Positions 25,836 to 33,707 of a stretch of 64,000 nt of DNA are shown here, one piece after another. Positions within the stretch are counted from its first letter, which is position 1; each line of letters begins with the position of its first letter. A program made the translations under genes and the position numbers. The stretch comes from Antiquaquibacter soli. GTDB lineage: Bacteria; Actinomycetota; Actinomycetes; Actinomycetales; Microbacteriaceae. Location: NCBI RefSeq assembly GCF_030580675.1, contig NZ_JAUQUB010000003.1, forward strand, positions 186,001-250,000. The letters are read 5' to 3'. The notes beneath the pieces are model-generated. The model saw only the letters and a program-made list of their open reading frames with translations, ran no database searches and was not told where the DNA came from.

Positions 25836-25866
25836 GCCCCGTCCCCTTCTAGGGGGCGGGGCTTTC
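25836..25866 (+). terminator. Rho-independent terminator after trxA
   Basis: GC-rich arms GCCCCGTCCCC / GGGGGCGGGGC with a short TTCTA loop region, followed by TTTCT. Lies 18 bp past the trxA stop. Confidence 0.8.
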
Positions 25867-25915
25867 TGCGTTTAGCTGGCTATTCTTAGAGCTTCGCGAC
25901 TGAAGAGGACAGCGC

Positions 25916-27220
25916 ATGACGAATCAGGGCACCAATCTCGACCCGTGGTACTCCCACTACGCCGATCGCACGGCGGGACTCGCCGCGTCGGAGGTCCGAG
26001 CCCTCTTCGCGGTCGCCTCCCGCCCCGAGGTGGTTTCGCTCGCCGGCGGCATGCCGTTCGTCTCCGCGCTGCCGCAGGATCTCATCGCGGGCGCCTTCGA
26101 GCGCACGATGCGCGACTTCGGCCCCATGGCGCTCCAGTACGGATCGGGTCAGGGGATGCCCGCCCTCCGCGAGCACATCCTCGATGTGATGGCGCTCGAG
26201 GGAATCCGTGGCAGCGTTGACGACGTCGTGGTGACGACCGGCTCGCAGCACGCCCTCGAGCTGGTCACGAAGCTCTTCATCAACCCCGGCGACGTCGTCA
26301 TCGCGGAGGCTCCGAGCTACGTCACCGCCCTCACGGTCTTCAAGTCGTACCAGGCAACGGTGAGCCACGTCGTGATCGACGAGTTCGGGCTCGTCCCCGA
26401 GGCGCTGGAGGAGCGCATCCTCGCCCTCAAGGCGGAGGGGCGCACGATCAAGTTCCTGTACACGGTGCCGACCTTCGGCAACCCCTCGGGCGTGACGATG
26501 TCCTGGGAGCGCCGGGTGCGCGTGCTCGAGATCTGCCGGGCTCACGGCATCCTCGTCCTCGAGGACAACCCGTACGGACTGCTGTACTTCGACCAGCCTG
26601 CGCCGCACGCGATGCGGTCGGTCGAGGAGGACGGGGTCATCTACCTCGGGACGTTCTCCAAGACCCTCGCTCCCGGATTCCGACTGGGATGGGCGCTCGC
26701 CCCCCACGCTATCCGAGAGAAACTCATCTTGGCGAATGAGGCCGCCGTGCTCTCGCCCAGCTCCTTCACGCAGGGCCTCGTGAGCGAGTATCTCTCCGCC
26801 GCCGACTGGCGTGGCCAGATCGACACCTTCCGCGGCGTCTACCGCGAGCGGCGGGATGCCATGCTCACCGCCCTCGACGACTACCTCCCCGACCTCTCCT
26901 GGACCAACCCCAACGGTGGGTTCTACGTGTGGGTCACCCTGCCCGAGAACCTCGACTCGAAGTCGATGCTCCCGCGCGCGGTCAAGGAACTCGTCGCGTA
27001 CACGCCCGGCACCGCCTTCTTCGCGGATGGCTCGGGGCGCACGGCACTCCGGCTGTCGTTCTGCTACCCCACGCCGGAGTTCATCCGCGAGGGCATCCGC
27101 CGCCTCTCCACCGTCGTCAACGGGGAGCTCGAGCTCCTCAGCACCTTCTCCCAGACCGGGCCGCTCGAGACCGTGCGCCCCACGGAGAAGATCATCAGCC
27201 CGCCCGCCAACCTCGGCTAA
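25916..27220 (+). CDS. PLP-dependent aminotransferase (LysN/2-aminoadipate type)
   Basis: 434 residues, fold-type I aminotransferase. The PLP-binding lysine is Lys249 in GTFSKTLAPGFRLGW, and ILVLEDNPYGLL holds the PLP-stacking Asp/Tyr region. The sequence resembles the aminotransferase domain of MocR proteins but has no N-terminal HTH. Substrate uncertain (2-aminoadipate, branched or aromatic amino acids). 6 bp before the Ddl-like gene, so the two probably form an operon. Confidence 0.85.
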   Translation: MTNQGTNLDPWYSHYADRTAGLAASEVRALFAVASRPEVVSLAGGMPFVSALPQDLIAGAFERTMRDFGPMALQYGSGQGMPALREHILDVMALEGIRGSVDDVVVTTGSQHALELVTKLFINPGDVVIAEAPSYVTALTVFKSYQATVSHVVIDEFGLVPEALEERILALKAEGRTIKFLYTVPTFGNPSGVTMSWERRVRVLEICRAHGILVLEDNPYGLLYFDQPAPHAMRSVEEDGVIYLGTFSKTLAPGFRLGWALAPHAIREKLILANEAAVLSPSSFTQGLVSEYLSAADWRGQIDTFRGVYRERRDAMLTALDDYLPDLSWTNPNGGFYVWVTLPENLDSKSMLPRAVKELVAYTPGTAFFADGSGRTALRLSFCYPTPEFIREGIRRLSTVVNGELELLSTFSQTGPLETVRPTEKIISPPANLG

Positions 27221-27226
27221 GGACCC

Positions 27227-28180
27227 ATGGCCTCTCCGCGCATCCTCGTACTCGCCGGCGGCATCTCCCACGAACGGGATGTCTCGCTGCGCTCCGGCCG
27301 CCGTGTGGCGGACAGCCTTCTCGAACACGGCATCGACGTCGAGCTGCGGGACCCGGATGCGACGCTCCTGCACTACCTGCGCGAGAGCCGCCCGGACGTC
27401 GTGTGGCCCGCGCTCCACGGCGCCAGCGGCGAAGACGGCGCGCTCCGCGGCCTCCTGGACTTCATCGGCGTTCCGTACGTGGGGTCGCGAGCCGAGGCAT
27501 CCCGACTGGCCTGGGACAAGCCGACCGCCAAGACAGTGGTCGGCCGCGCGGGGGTGCGCACTCCCGCCTCGATCACGCTTCCTCGAGACGCATTCCGCGA
27601 ACTCGGGGCGAACGGCATCCTCGAGGAGATCGCCGACGAGTTCTCCGGCCCGCTCGTCGTCAAGCCCGCGCAGGGCGGCTCCGCACAGGGCGTGACGATG
27701 GTGGATGACCGTTCCCTGCTGCCTCGCGCGATGGTCGATGCGTACACCTACTGCGACGTTGCACTCATCGAGCAGAAGATCACGGGGACGGAGATCGCCG
27801 TGGGTGTCATCGACAGCGGCGCCGGGCCCGTGGCCCTGCCCGCGGTCGAGATCGAGCCGCTCTCGGGCGTGTACAGCTTCGAGGCGCGGTACAACGCGGG
27901 GGAGACCCGGTTCTACGTTCCCGCGCGCATCTCCGAGGAGGTCGCCGCTCGAGCCGCCGAGACCGCCCTCACCGCGCACACGGCCCTGGGGCTGCGTCAC
28001 CTGTCGCGGGTCGACCTCATCGTCGACGGAGCCGGCACGCCGTGGTTCCTCGAGGCGAACGTGCTGCCGGGCCTCACCGAGACATCCATCCTGCCCCAGG
28101 CGCTGGAGGCCGCGGGCCACGACCTCGGGTGGGTGTACTCCGCGTTGGCCGAAGCGGCGATCGCCGAGGCGCACGGGTAG
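27227..28180 (+). CDS. D-alanine-D-alanine ligase family ATP-grasp protein
   Basis: 317 residues, ATP-grasp. LVLAGGISHERDVSLRSGRR is the N-terminal Ddl motif; PALHGASGEDGALRGLLDFI, LAWDKPTAKTVV (ATP-lid lysine), KPAQGGSAQGVTMV and ANVLPGLTETSILPQ follow in Ddl order. It may be a housekeeping Ddl or a related dipeptide ligase; the location beside an aminotransferase near parAB, away from mur genes, leaves this open. Confidence 0.8.
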   Translation: MASPRILVLAGGISHERDVSLRSGRRVADSLLEHGIDVELRDPDATLLHYLRESRPDVVWPALHGASGEDGALRGLLDFIGVPYVGSRAEASRLAWDKPTAKTVVGRAGVRTPASITLPRDAFRELGANGILEEIADEFSGPLVVKPAQGGSAQGVTMVDDRSLLPRAMVDAYTYCDVALIEQKITGTEIAVGVIDSGAGPVALPAVEIEPLSGVYSFEARYNAGETRFYVPARISEEVAARAAETALTAHTALGLRHLSRVDLIVDGAGTPWFLEANVLPGLTETSILPQALEAAGHDLGWVYSALAEAAIAEAHG

Positions 28181-28204
28181 CACCCGCTCGCTTCGAGAAC
28201 CTCA

Positions 28205-28232
28205 GCGGGCGCCGTTCCCCGGGAACACCCGC
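28205..28232. terminator. Hairpin between ddl-like gene and parB
   Basis: Nested palindrome GTTCCC-C-GGGAAC within outer arms GCGGG / CCCGC, in the 53-bp gap between convergent genes. Probable bidirectional terminator; no T-run. Confidence 0.5.
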
Positions 28233-28233
28233 G

Positions 28234-29193
28234 TTACTTCTTCGAGAACCCCGGCTGCCCGAGCTCGCCGAGAATGCGGTTCAGGTCCGCGACCGTCGCG
28301 AACTCGATCACGATCTGACCCTTGCTCGAGCCGAGACTCACCTTCACCCGGGTGTCGAGGCGGTCGCCGAGCTGCTCCGCGATCTCGTCGAGCTGGCCCT
28401 GGCGCTTGCCGGCGACCGGCTTGGCGGGCTTCGCCGACTTGCCGGATCCCTGACCTGCCGCGACCTCGGCCGCGCGCACCGATAGGTCCTCGTTGACGAT
28501 CTTGTCGGCGAGCTTCTCCATGGCCGCCGCATCGCCCGCGGACAGGATGGCTCGGGCGTGGCCCGCGCTGAGCACTCCTGCCGCGACGCGCTTCTGCACC
28601 CCGGCGGGGAGCTTCAACAGGCGGAGGGTGTTCGTGATCTGCGGGCGCGACCGGCCGATGCGCTCAGCCAGTTGCTCCTGAGTGATCCCGAAGTCGGCAA
28701 GGAGCTGCTGGTAGGCAGACGCCTCTTCGAGCGGGTTGAGGTTCGCGCGGTGGAGGTTCTCGAGCAGGGCATCCCGCAGCATGTCCTCGTCGGCCGTGTT
28801 CTTGATGACCGCGGGGATGCTCGAGAGGCCGAGTGCCTTCGTCGCGCGCAGTCGACGCTCGCCCATGATGAGCTCGTACTGCGGACCGCCGTCCTGGGCC
28901 CCGGCGAGGGGGCGCACGACGATGGGCTGGAGGACACCGATCTCGCGGATGGAGACGATGAGCTCGTCGAGCTCTTCCTGACGGAACTCCGTGCGCGGCT
29001 GCACCGCGTTGGGCACGATGTCGGCCGGATCGAGGTTGGCGAGGCGCGCGCCGGGTACCGCGAGAAGAGCGGTCTTGTCCGCGGCGCCGCCGGGGAAGAA
29101 CACGTCGACCGGCCGCTGCGTGCTCGAGTCGTCGCCGGCGGGGATGAGGGCGCCGATTCCCCGACCGAGTCCGGTTCGTTTGGGTGCGGCCAT
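28234..29193 (-). CDS. parB: Chromosome partitioning protein ParB
   Basis: CTP-dependent clamp that binds parS and spreads. 319 residues: ALIPAGDD N-terminal ParA-interaction segment, ParB/Srx domain with CTP-binding GERRLRATKALG, HTH (ITQEQLAERIGRSRPQIT) and C-terminal dimerisation domain with Lys-rich linker. Start ATG overlaps the parA stop by one base (TAATG). Its target parS sites lie about 1.6 kb upstream. Confidence 0.96.
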   Translation of the reverse strand: MAAPKRTGLGRGIGALIPAGDDSSTQRPVDVFFPGGAADKTALLAVPGARLANLDPADIVPNAVQPRTEFRQEELDELIVSIREIGVLQPIVVRPLAGAQDGGPQYELIMGERRLRATKALGLSSIPAVIKNTADEDMLRDALLENLHRANLNPLEEASAYQQLLADFGITQEQLAERIGRSRPQITNTLRLLKLPAGVQKRVAAGVLSAGHARAILSAGDAAAMEKLADKIVNEDLSVRAAEVAAGQGSGKSAKPAKPVAGKRQGQLDEIAEQLGDRLDTRVKVSLGSSKGQIVIEFATVADLNRILGELGQPGFSKK

Positions 29194-30110
29194 TACTGCG
29201 GGGCTCCTCGTCGTGCGATCTCGGCGGCCGCCTCGAGGTAGGAGAGGGAGCCGGGGGAGTTGGCGTCGTAGCTGATGACGCTCTGCCCGTAGCTCGGCGC
29301 CTCGGAGATGCGCACGGAGCGCGGGATGACCGTGTCGAGAACCTGCTCGGGGAAGTGGTCGCGCACATCCTGCACCACCTGGTTGGCGAGGTTGGTGCGG
29401 GAGTCGTACATCGTCAGAAGGATCGTGGAGACCGAGAGCCGCGGGTTGAGGTGCCGCTCGATCAGCTGGATGTTGTTGAGCAGCTGGCTCAGTCCCTCGA
29501 GCGCGTAGTACTCGCACTGGATCGGGATGAGGACCTCCTGAGCCGCCACGAACGCGTTGATCGTGAGGAGCCCGAGAGACGGCGGGCAGTCGATGAAGAC
29601 GTAGTGGAACGGGTCGGGCGACTCGCTGAGGAAGGACTCGAGCGCGGTACGCAGCCGCTGCTCGCGGGCCACGAGGGACACGAGCTCGATCTCGGCGCCC
29701 GCGAGGTGGATGGTGGCGGGAACGCAGTACAAGTCGTCGAACTCGGGGCTCTTCTGAACCACGGCGGCCATCGGCTCGTCGTTGATGATGACGTCGTAGA
29801 CGCTCACGGTCTCCGAACGGTGCTCCACGCCGAGGGCGGTCGATGCGTTGCCCTGCGGATCCAGATCGATCACCAGGACTCGTGCGCCGGCCCGCGCGAG
29901 GGCCGCGGCGAGGTTCACCGTAGTGGTGGTCTTGCCCACGCCGCCCTTCTGGTTGGCGACGGTGAAGACACGCGTGCGATCGGGGAGGGGGAGCTTCTCG
30001 GACGCGAGGGCCTGGCGCCGACGGGTGATCTCGGCGAGCTCCCGCGCGAGCGGCGTCGAGGCGTCGAACGTCGTGGTGGAATCGGCGTTGCCGCCGTCGG
30101 CTTGAGTCAC
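29193..30110 (-). CDS. parA: Chromosome partitioning ATPase ParA
   Basis: Deviant Walker ATPase, 305 residues. KGGVGKTTTTVNLA near residues 55-68 includes signature Lys55 and Lys60; Walker A' YVFIDCPPSLGLL follows. An N-terminal extension of ~45 residues precedes the ATPase domain, typical of actinobacterial ParA. It moves ParB-parS complexes; first gene of parAB. Confidence 0.96.
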   Translation of the reverse strand: MTQADGGNADSTTTFDASTPLARELAEITRRRQALASEKLPLPDRTRVFTVANQKGGVGKTTTTVNLAAALARAGARVLVIDLDPQGNASTALGVEHRSETVSVYDVIINDEPMAAVVQKSPEFDDLYCVPATIHLAGAEIELVSLVAREQRLRTALESFLSESPDPFHYVFIDCPPSLGLLTINAFVAAQEVLIPIQCEYYALEGLSQLLNNIQLIERHLNPRLSVSTILLTMYDSRTNLANQVVQDVRDHFPEQVLDTVIPRSVRISEAPSYGQSVISYDANSPGSLSYLEAAAEIARRGAPQ

Positions 30111-30164
30111 AGAAAACCTTTGGGGTGCCGGGGCAGTGCGGCCCTCGGGGAGTCGGTCGTACGG

Positions 30165-30845
30165 TCAGTCCACTGTAGCCCGAAACACCCGGGTCAGCTC
30201 CGGGGTTATCCCCTCGCCGAGGACGACGACCTCGACGTTCGACAAGTGCGCCTTCCGGATGGCTTTCTGCGCCGCCTCGATCTCGTCGTGCACGCGTTCA
30301 CCCTTCATGAAGAGGAGCTCGCCGCCCGAGCGAACGAGCGGGATCGTGAGAGGGATGAGCTTGCTCAGCGCGGTGACGGCACGCGCTGTGATCTGGTCGA
30401 GAGGAGCATCCAGGCGAGCTTCCTCCGCGCGGGCCCGGACCACGGTGACGTTGTCCAGGCCGAGCTCTGCGGACTCGTGTGTCAACCACTCGGTGCGGCG
30501 CTCCATCGGCTCGATGAGAACGAGGTGAGCATCCGGCCGAGCGATCGCGAGGACGAGCCCCGGCAGGCCGGCTCCGCTCCCGACATCCCCGACTCGCCCA
30601 GAGGGCAGCAGGGGAGCGGGCAGCGCACAGTTGACGATGTGCCGCGTCCAGAGCCGCGGAAGCTCGAGAGGACCGATGAGTCCGAGCTCCTCGCCGCGAC
30701 GGGCGAGGTCGGACGTGTAGGCCCGGGCCAGGTCGATTCGGTCGCCGAAGAGGGATGCGGCGATCTCGGGTTCAGGCTCTAACGCATCGATCACCGCTCT
30801 ATCGTTCCATGCTCGACGAGCGGGCGAATGTTTCACGTGAAACAT
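30165..30845 (-). CDS. rsmG: 16S rRNA (guanine527-N7)-methyltransferase RsmG
   Basis: 226 residues: SAM-dependent methyltransferase with motif I VGDVGSGAGLPGLVLAIARP and PMERRTEWL. It methylates G527 of 16S rRNA. Its ATG lies within a parS site, so the first residues MFHVKH are simply a translated parS. A later start (GTG in GCGGTGATC, giving VIDALEPEPEIAAS) would free the gene from parS and cannot be excluded. Confidence 0.92.
   Translation of the reverse strand: MFHVKHSPARRAWNDRAVIDALEPEPEIAASLFGDRIDLARAYTSDLARRGEELGLIGPLELPRLWTRHIVNCALPAPLLPSGRVGDVGSGAGLPGLVLAIARPDAHLVLIEPMERRTEWLTHESAELGLDNVTVVRARAEEARLDAPLDQITARAVTALSKLIPLTIPLVRSGGELLFMKGERVHDEIEAAQKAIRKAHLSNVEVVVLGEGITPELTRVFRATVD
30829..30844. 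promoter_or_regulatory. parS: parS centromere site 1
   Basis: Exact 16-bp TGTTTCACGTGAAACA palindrome bound by ParB. It overlaps the rsmG start codon. Confidence 0.97.
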
Positions 30846-30943
30846 CGCAGGGGAGAGGAGCGCGCTCCAAAAGCCCAGGCGGGAGAGAGACGGATATTGC
30901 TCCCGTGCTCGTTGTCGCTCTCGCGTGGTCGGTCTGTGTCGGA

Positions 30944-30959
30944 TGTTTCACGTGAAACA
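30944..30959. promoter_or_regulatory. parS: parS centromere site 2
   Basis: Exact TGTTTCACGTGAAACA, 115 bp after site 1, in the rsmG-khpB gap. Confidence 0.97.
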
Positions 30960-31065
30960 TCGGCGGCGACGGGGTGTCCGCTTCGATCGTCAGCACGCCG
31001 CGATGGGCAGGGTCATGGCGCGCGGTCGCCGGGGCTCCCGACGAGAGCACCGCCGGCGGCACCGA

Positions 31066-31081
31066 TGTTTCACGTGAAACA
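31066..31081. promoter_or_regulatory. parS: parS centromere site 3
   Basis: Exact TGTTTCACGTGAAACA, 122 bp after site 2. The sequence between the sites (30846-31134 holds no gene) shows no other element I can support except a short GGCCCCGG.../CCGGGGCC hairpin after site 3. Confidence 0.97.
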
Positions 31082-31134
31082 TCGAAGGCCCCGGCCAGCC
31101 GAAGCTGTACCGGGGCCTTCTGGAAACATCCGCC

Positions 31135-31665
31135 CTAGCGGGTGATTACCGTGTGCCGGTCCTTGCCCTCGCCCTCGGACTCCGACGTGAACCCGCGCTC
31201 GGACACGATGTCGTGCACGAGTTTGCGCTCGTACGAGGACATCGGGGGAAGTGCGGCCGACGCTGCACCGGCTTCGATGCGCTCGACCGCGCGATCGACG
31301 AGCGCTGCCAATTCGGCGGCGCGGGCATCCCGCGAGCCACCGATGTCGAGAATGAGGCGCGAGAACGAACCGGTCTTCGTCTGGACCGCGATGCGGGTGA
31401 GCTCCTGCAAGGCGCCCACGGTGTCCGGCTTGGACAGAACACGAAGACTGTCGCTCTCGCTCGAGGTCACGGAAAGGTACGCGCGCCCACCGCGAGCGTC
31501 GATCTCGATGTCGCCATCCAGGTCGGCGATGTCGAGGAGCTCCTCGATGTAGTCCGCGGCGATGTCGCCCTCTTCCTCGAGCTGGCTCGTGGTGGGTGCG
31601 TCCTCGGTGGACTCGGTCTCGGGCAGGACTGCCTCGGTCGTGGGGGTGTCGGTCACGTCGCTCAC
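31135..31665 (-). CDS. khpB: RNA-binding protein KhpB/Jag (KH + R3H)
   Basis: 176 residues: acidic N-terminal ~30 residues, a KH-like domain (DGDIEIDARGGRAYLSV) and R3H domain (PMSSYERKLVHDIVSERGF). It is a KhpA partner acting on small RNAs and envelope control in Gram-positives. The Jag-N domain seen in firmicutes is missing, usual for actinomycetes. Overlaps yidC by 4 bp. Confidence 0.92.
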   Translation of the reverse strand: MSDVTDTPTTEAVLPETESTEDAPTTSQLEEEGDIAADYIEELLDIADLDGDIEIDARGGRAYLSVTSSESDSLRVLSKPDTVGALQELTRIAVQTKTGSFSRLILDIGGSRDARAAELAALVDRAVERIEAGAASAALPPMSSYERKLVHDIVSERGFTSESEGEGKDRHTVITR

Positions 31666-32624
31666 TTCTTGTTCTGCTTCTTGGCTCGGTTCTTGCTCAG
31701 GGGCTGTTGGCGCTGCACGTTCTTGGGCTCCTCCACGACGACCGTGCCGCCCGTCTTGTCCTCCTCGACGATGCCCTTGCGCTGGTTGCGCTTGGCGAGT
31801 CGCGCCTCGCGTGCGAGGGCCGCCTCGCTCCCCGGAGTCGGCATGTTGCGGATGACGAGGAACTGCTGACCCATCGTCCAGAAGTTCGACACCAGCCAGT
31901 ACGTCATGACGCCGAGCGGGAAGGTGAAGCCGGAGAAGGCGAACACGAGCGGCAGCAGGTAGAGCAGGATGCGCTGCTGGCGGTACATCGGGCTGGCCTT
32001 CATCTCGGCCGACTGGTTCTTCGACATGATCTGCAGCTGCGTGATGAACTGCGACGCGGTCATGAGCACGACCATGACGGCCGCGATGATGATGACCGTC
32101 GCGTTGCCGTCGGCCGTGCTGATCGCCAGACGGAGGGGAGCACCGAGGATCTCAGCGTTGGCGAACTGCGACGACAGCTGCTCGTTCAGCAGACCCACGC
32201 CCACCTTGCTGTGCTGAGCATCGTTGAGCACCGAGAAGAGGCCGAAGAAGATCGGCATCTGCAGGAGCAGGGGAAGGCACGAGCTCAGCGGGTTCGTGCC
32301 GGTCTTGCGGTAGAGCTCCATCGTCTCGCGGGACATGGCCTCTCGCGAGAACTGGTCCTTCTTGCCCTTGTACTTGTCCTGGATCTTCTTGAGCTGCGGC
32401 GCGACCTCGAGCATCCGTCGCTGGCTCTTGATCTGCCGGACGAAGATCGGGATGAGGGCGGCGCGCACGACGAGCACGAGGCCGACGATGGACAGCACCC
32501 AGGTGATGCCCGCCGCGGGGTCGAGGCCGACCGACGTCAGCAGCGTGTGGAACGCCACGAGGATCGCTTCGATCACCCACTTGATGGGCCACAGCAGTGT
32601 GCCGAAGAAGGACAGGATATCCAT
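31662..32624 (-). CDS. yidC: Membrane protein insertase YidC
   Basis: 320 residues. YidC/Oxa1 core with five membrane segments; MPIFFGLFSVL and QRRMLEVAPQLKKIQDKYKG (cytoplasmic hairpin loop) are characteristic, and Arg58-like positive charge in the hydrophilic groove is present in VVRAALIPI. Basic C-terminal tail KNRAKKQNKK for ribosome contact. Co-transcribed with khpB and yidD. Confidence 0.95.
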   Translation of the reverse strand: MDILSFFGTLLWPIKWVIEAILVAFHTLLTSVGLDPAAGITWVLSIVGLVLVVRAALIPIFVRQIKSQRRMLEVAPQLKKIQDKYKGKKDQFSREAMSRETMELYRKTGTNPLSSCLPLLLQMPIFFGLFSVLNDAQHSKVGVGLLNEQLSSQFANAEILGAPLRLAISTADGNATVIIIAAVMVVLMTASQFITQLQIMSKNQSAEMKASPMYRQQRILLYLLPLVFAFSGFTFPLGVMTYWLVSNFWTMGQQFLVIRNMPTPGSEAALAREARLAKRNQRKGIVEEDKTGGTVVVEEPKNVQRQQPLSKNRAKKQNKK

Positions 32625-32632
32625 GGTGCGAG

Positions 32633-32944
32633 TTAGCCCTTTCCGTGGCTGGACGCGACGACGAAGCCGGATCGTGTGACCCGGTAGCGGTCATGGGTTC
32701 GAGCGGGAACGTCGTCGACGCCCCCTTCGGCCCAGGGGTGGCACCGCGCGATGCGGCGGGTTCCGAGCCAGACCCCGCGCACGACACCGTGCTGCTGGAT
32801 GGCTTGAAGCGTGTAGTGGGAACACGACGGGTAGTAGCGGCACACGTCGCCGTAGAGCGGCGAGATGACCGCGCGGTAGACGGTGAGGATCGCCACGCAG
32901 ACGTTGCGGGGGAGAAGCACGACGAAGGCGAGCGCGCGCGTCAT
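32633..32944 (-). CDS. yidD: Membrane protein insertion efficiency factor YidD
   Basis: 103 residues. YRAVISPLYGDVCRYYPSCS and HYTLQAIQQHGVVRGVWLG define the family; Cys residues in CRYYPSCS are intact. ATG 32944 follows GGTGAGGAGATC. Overlaps rnpA by 4 bp. Confidence 0.95.
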   Translation of the reverse strand: MTRALAFVVLLPRNVCVAILTVYRAVISPLYGDVCRYYPSCSHYTLQAIQQHGVVRGVWLGTRRIARCHPWAEGGVDDVPARTHDRYRVTRSGFVVASSHGKG

Positions 32945-33282
32945 GATCTCCTCACCACCGAGCCGAGCCCGTCGGCTACTTCTGAGTGAAGGGTAGCCCA
33001 GGCCGCATCGGCGGATGCTGGCAATGCTCTGATGACCACGTCGGTGCCGTCGGGAACGGTATCGAGGATGTCCCGGCACACCGCTCGCAGTCGGCGACGC
33101 ACCGTGTTCCGCACGACGGCTCCGCCCACCGCTTTCGTGACGATGAAACCAAAACGGCTGGGACGAGACTCGCTCGTCACCAGCACGTGAATGGTCGTGT
33201 GCGGAGTGCTCACCCGTCGGCCCTTGCGCACGGCAGTGCGGAAGTCACCGGGTCTCACGACCCGATTGGCCTGGGCGAGCAC
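32941..33282 (-). CDS. rnpA: Ribonuclease P protein component
   Basis: 113 residues: LAQANRVVRPGDFRTAVRKG at the N-terminus, RNR motif region VVRNTVRRRLRAVCR. It binds RNase P RNA for tRNA 5' maturation. The GTG at 33282 gives the usual length and start; the frame further upstream runs through rpmH. Confidence 0.93.
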   Translation of the reverse strand: MLAQANRVVRPGDFRTAVRKGRRVSTPHTTIHVLVTSESRPSRFGFIVTKAVGGAVVRNTVRRRLRAVCRDILDTVPDGTDVVIRALPASADAAWATLHSEVADGLGSVVRRS

Positions 33283-33290
33283 CGGTCGCG

Positions 33291-33428
33291 CTACGCGGAG
33301 AGTTCGGAGCGGCCCTTGCGGCGGCGGGCGGCGAGGATGGCGCGGCCGGCGCGGGTACGCATGCGAAGGCGGAAACCGTGCACCTTGGCGCGACGGCGGT
33401 TGTTCGGCTGGAAGGTTCTCTTGCTCAT
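33291..33428 (-). CDS. rpmH: 50S ribosomal protein bL34
   Basis: A 45-residue very basic protein: [20 protein letters not shown], then [12 protein letters not shown] and [11 protein letters not shown]. It is complete and matches bL34 exactly in length. 8 bp separate its stop from the rnpA start, the classical rpmH-rnpA pair. Confidence 0.97.
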   Translation of the reverse strand: MSKRTFQPNNRRRAKVHGFRLRMRTRAGRAILAARRRKGRSELSA

Positions 33429-33707
33429 AGTCGTATCTCCAAAGCCCGACTGCGAGGCCGGAAGAAGGGAAGGCCGTGCGACGGCCGGAAGTCAACTGAT
33501 TAAAAGTACGGGGTTAATCCGGCGCGGTCAAACTATCCCCGGCATTATCCACATCGGGATAACTGGGGTTGGTAACGACATGCTGTGGACAACTAAGGTA
33601 AATGCCAGCCGTTCGGCAGGCCAGAGGCCTTAAAACTCGGGGCAATCGCAGCCCCTGCTCGGTGGATAACCGTGTGAATAACAACAGCTAGGGATGTGGA
33701 CTTCACC
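33429..33707. other. rpmH-dnaA intergenic region with DnaA boxes
   Basis: A 279-bp gap with divergent promoters. It holds an exact DnaA box TTATCCACA (33545-33553), an exact TGTGAATAA (33673-33681, TTATNCACA type on the minus strand), a TGTGGACAA-like box near 33592 and a one-mismatch GGTGGATAA near 33662. It likely mediates dnaA autoregulation and may contribute to the origin. Confidence 0.75.

Noticed and set aside
30828-31081. Conserved peptide MFHVKH at the start of several frames
   Set aside because: It is the translation of parS palindromes, not a protein motif.
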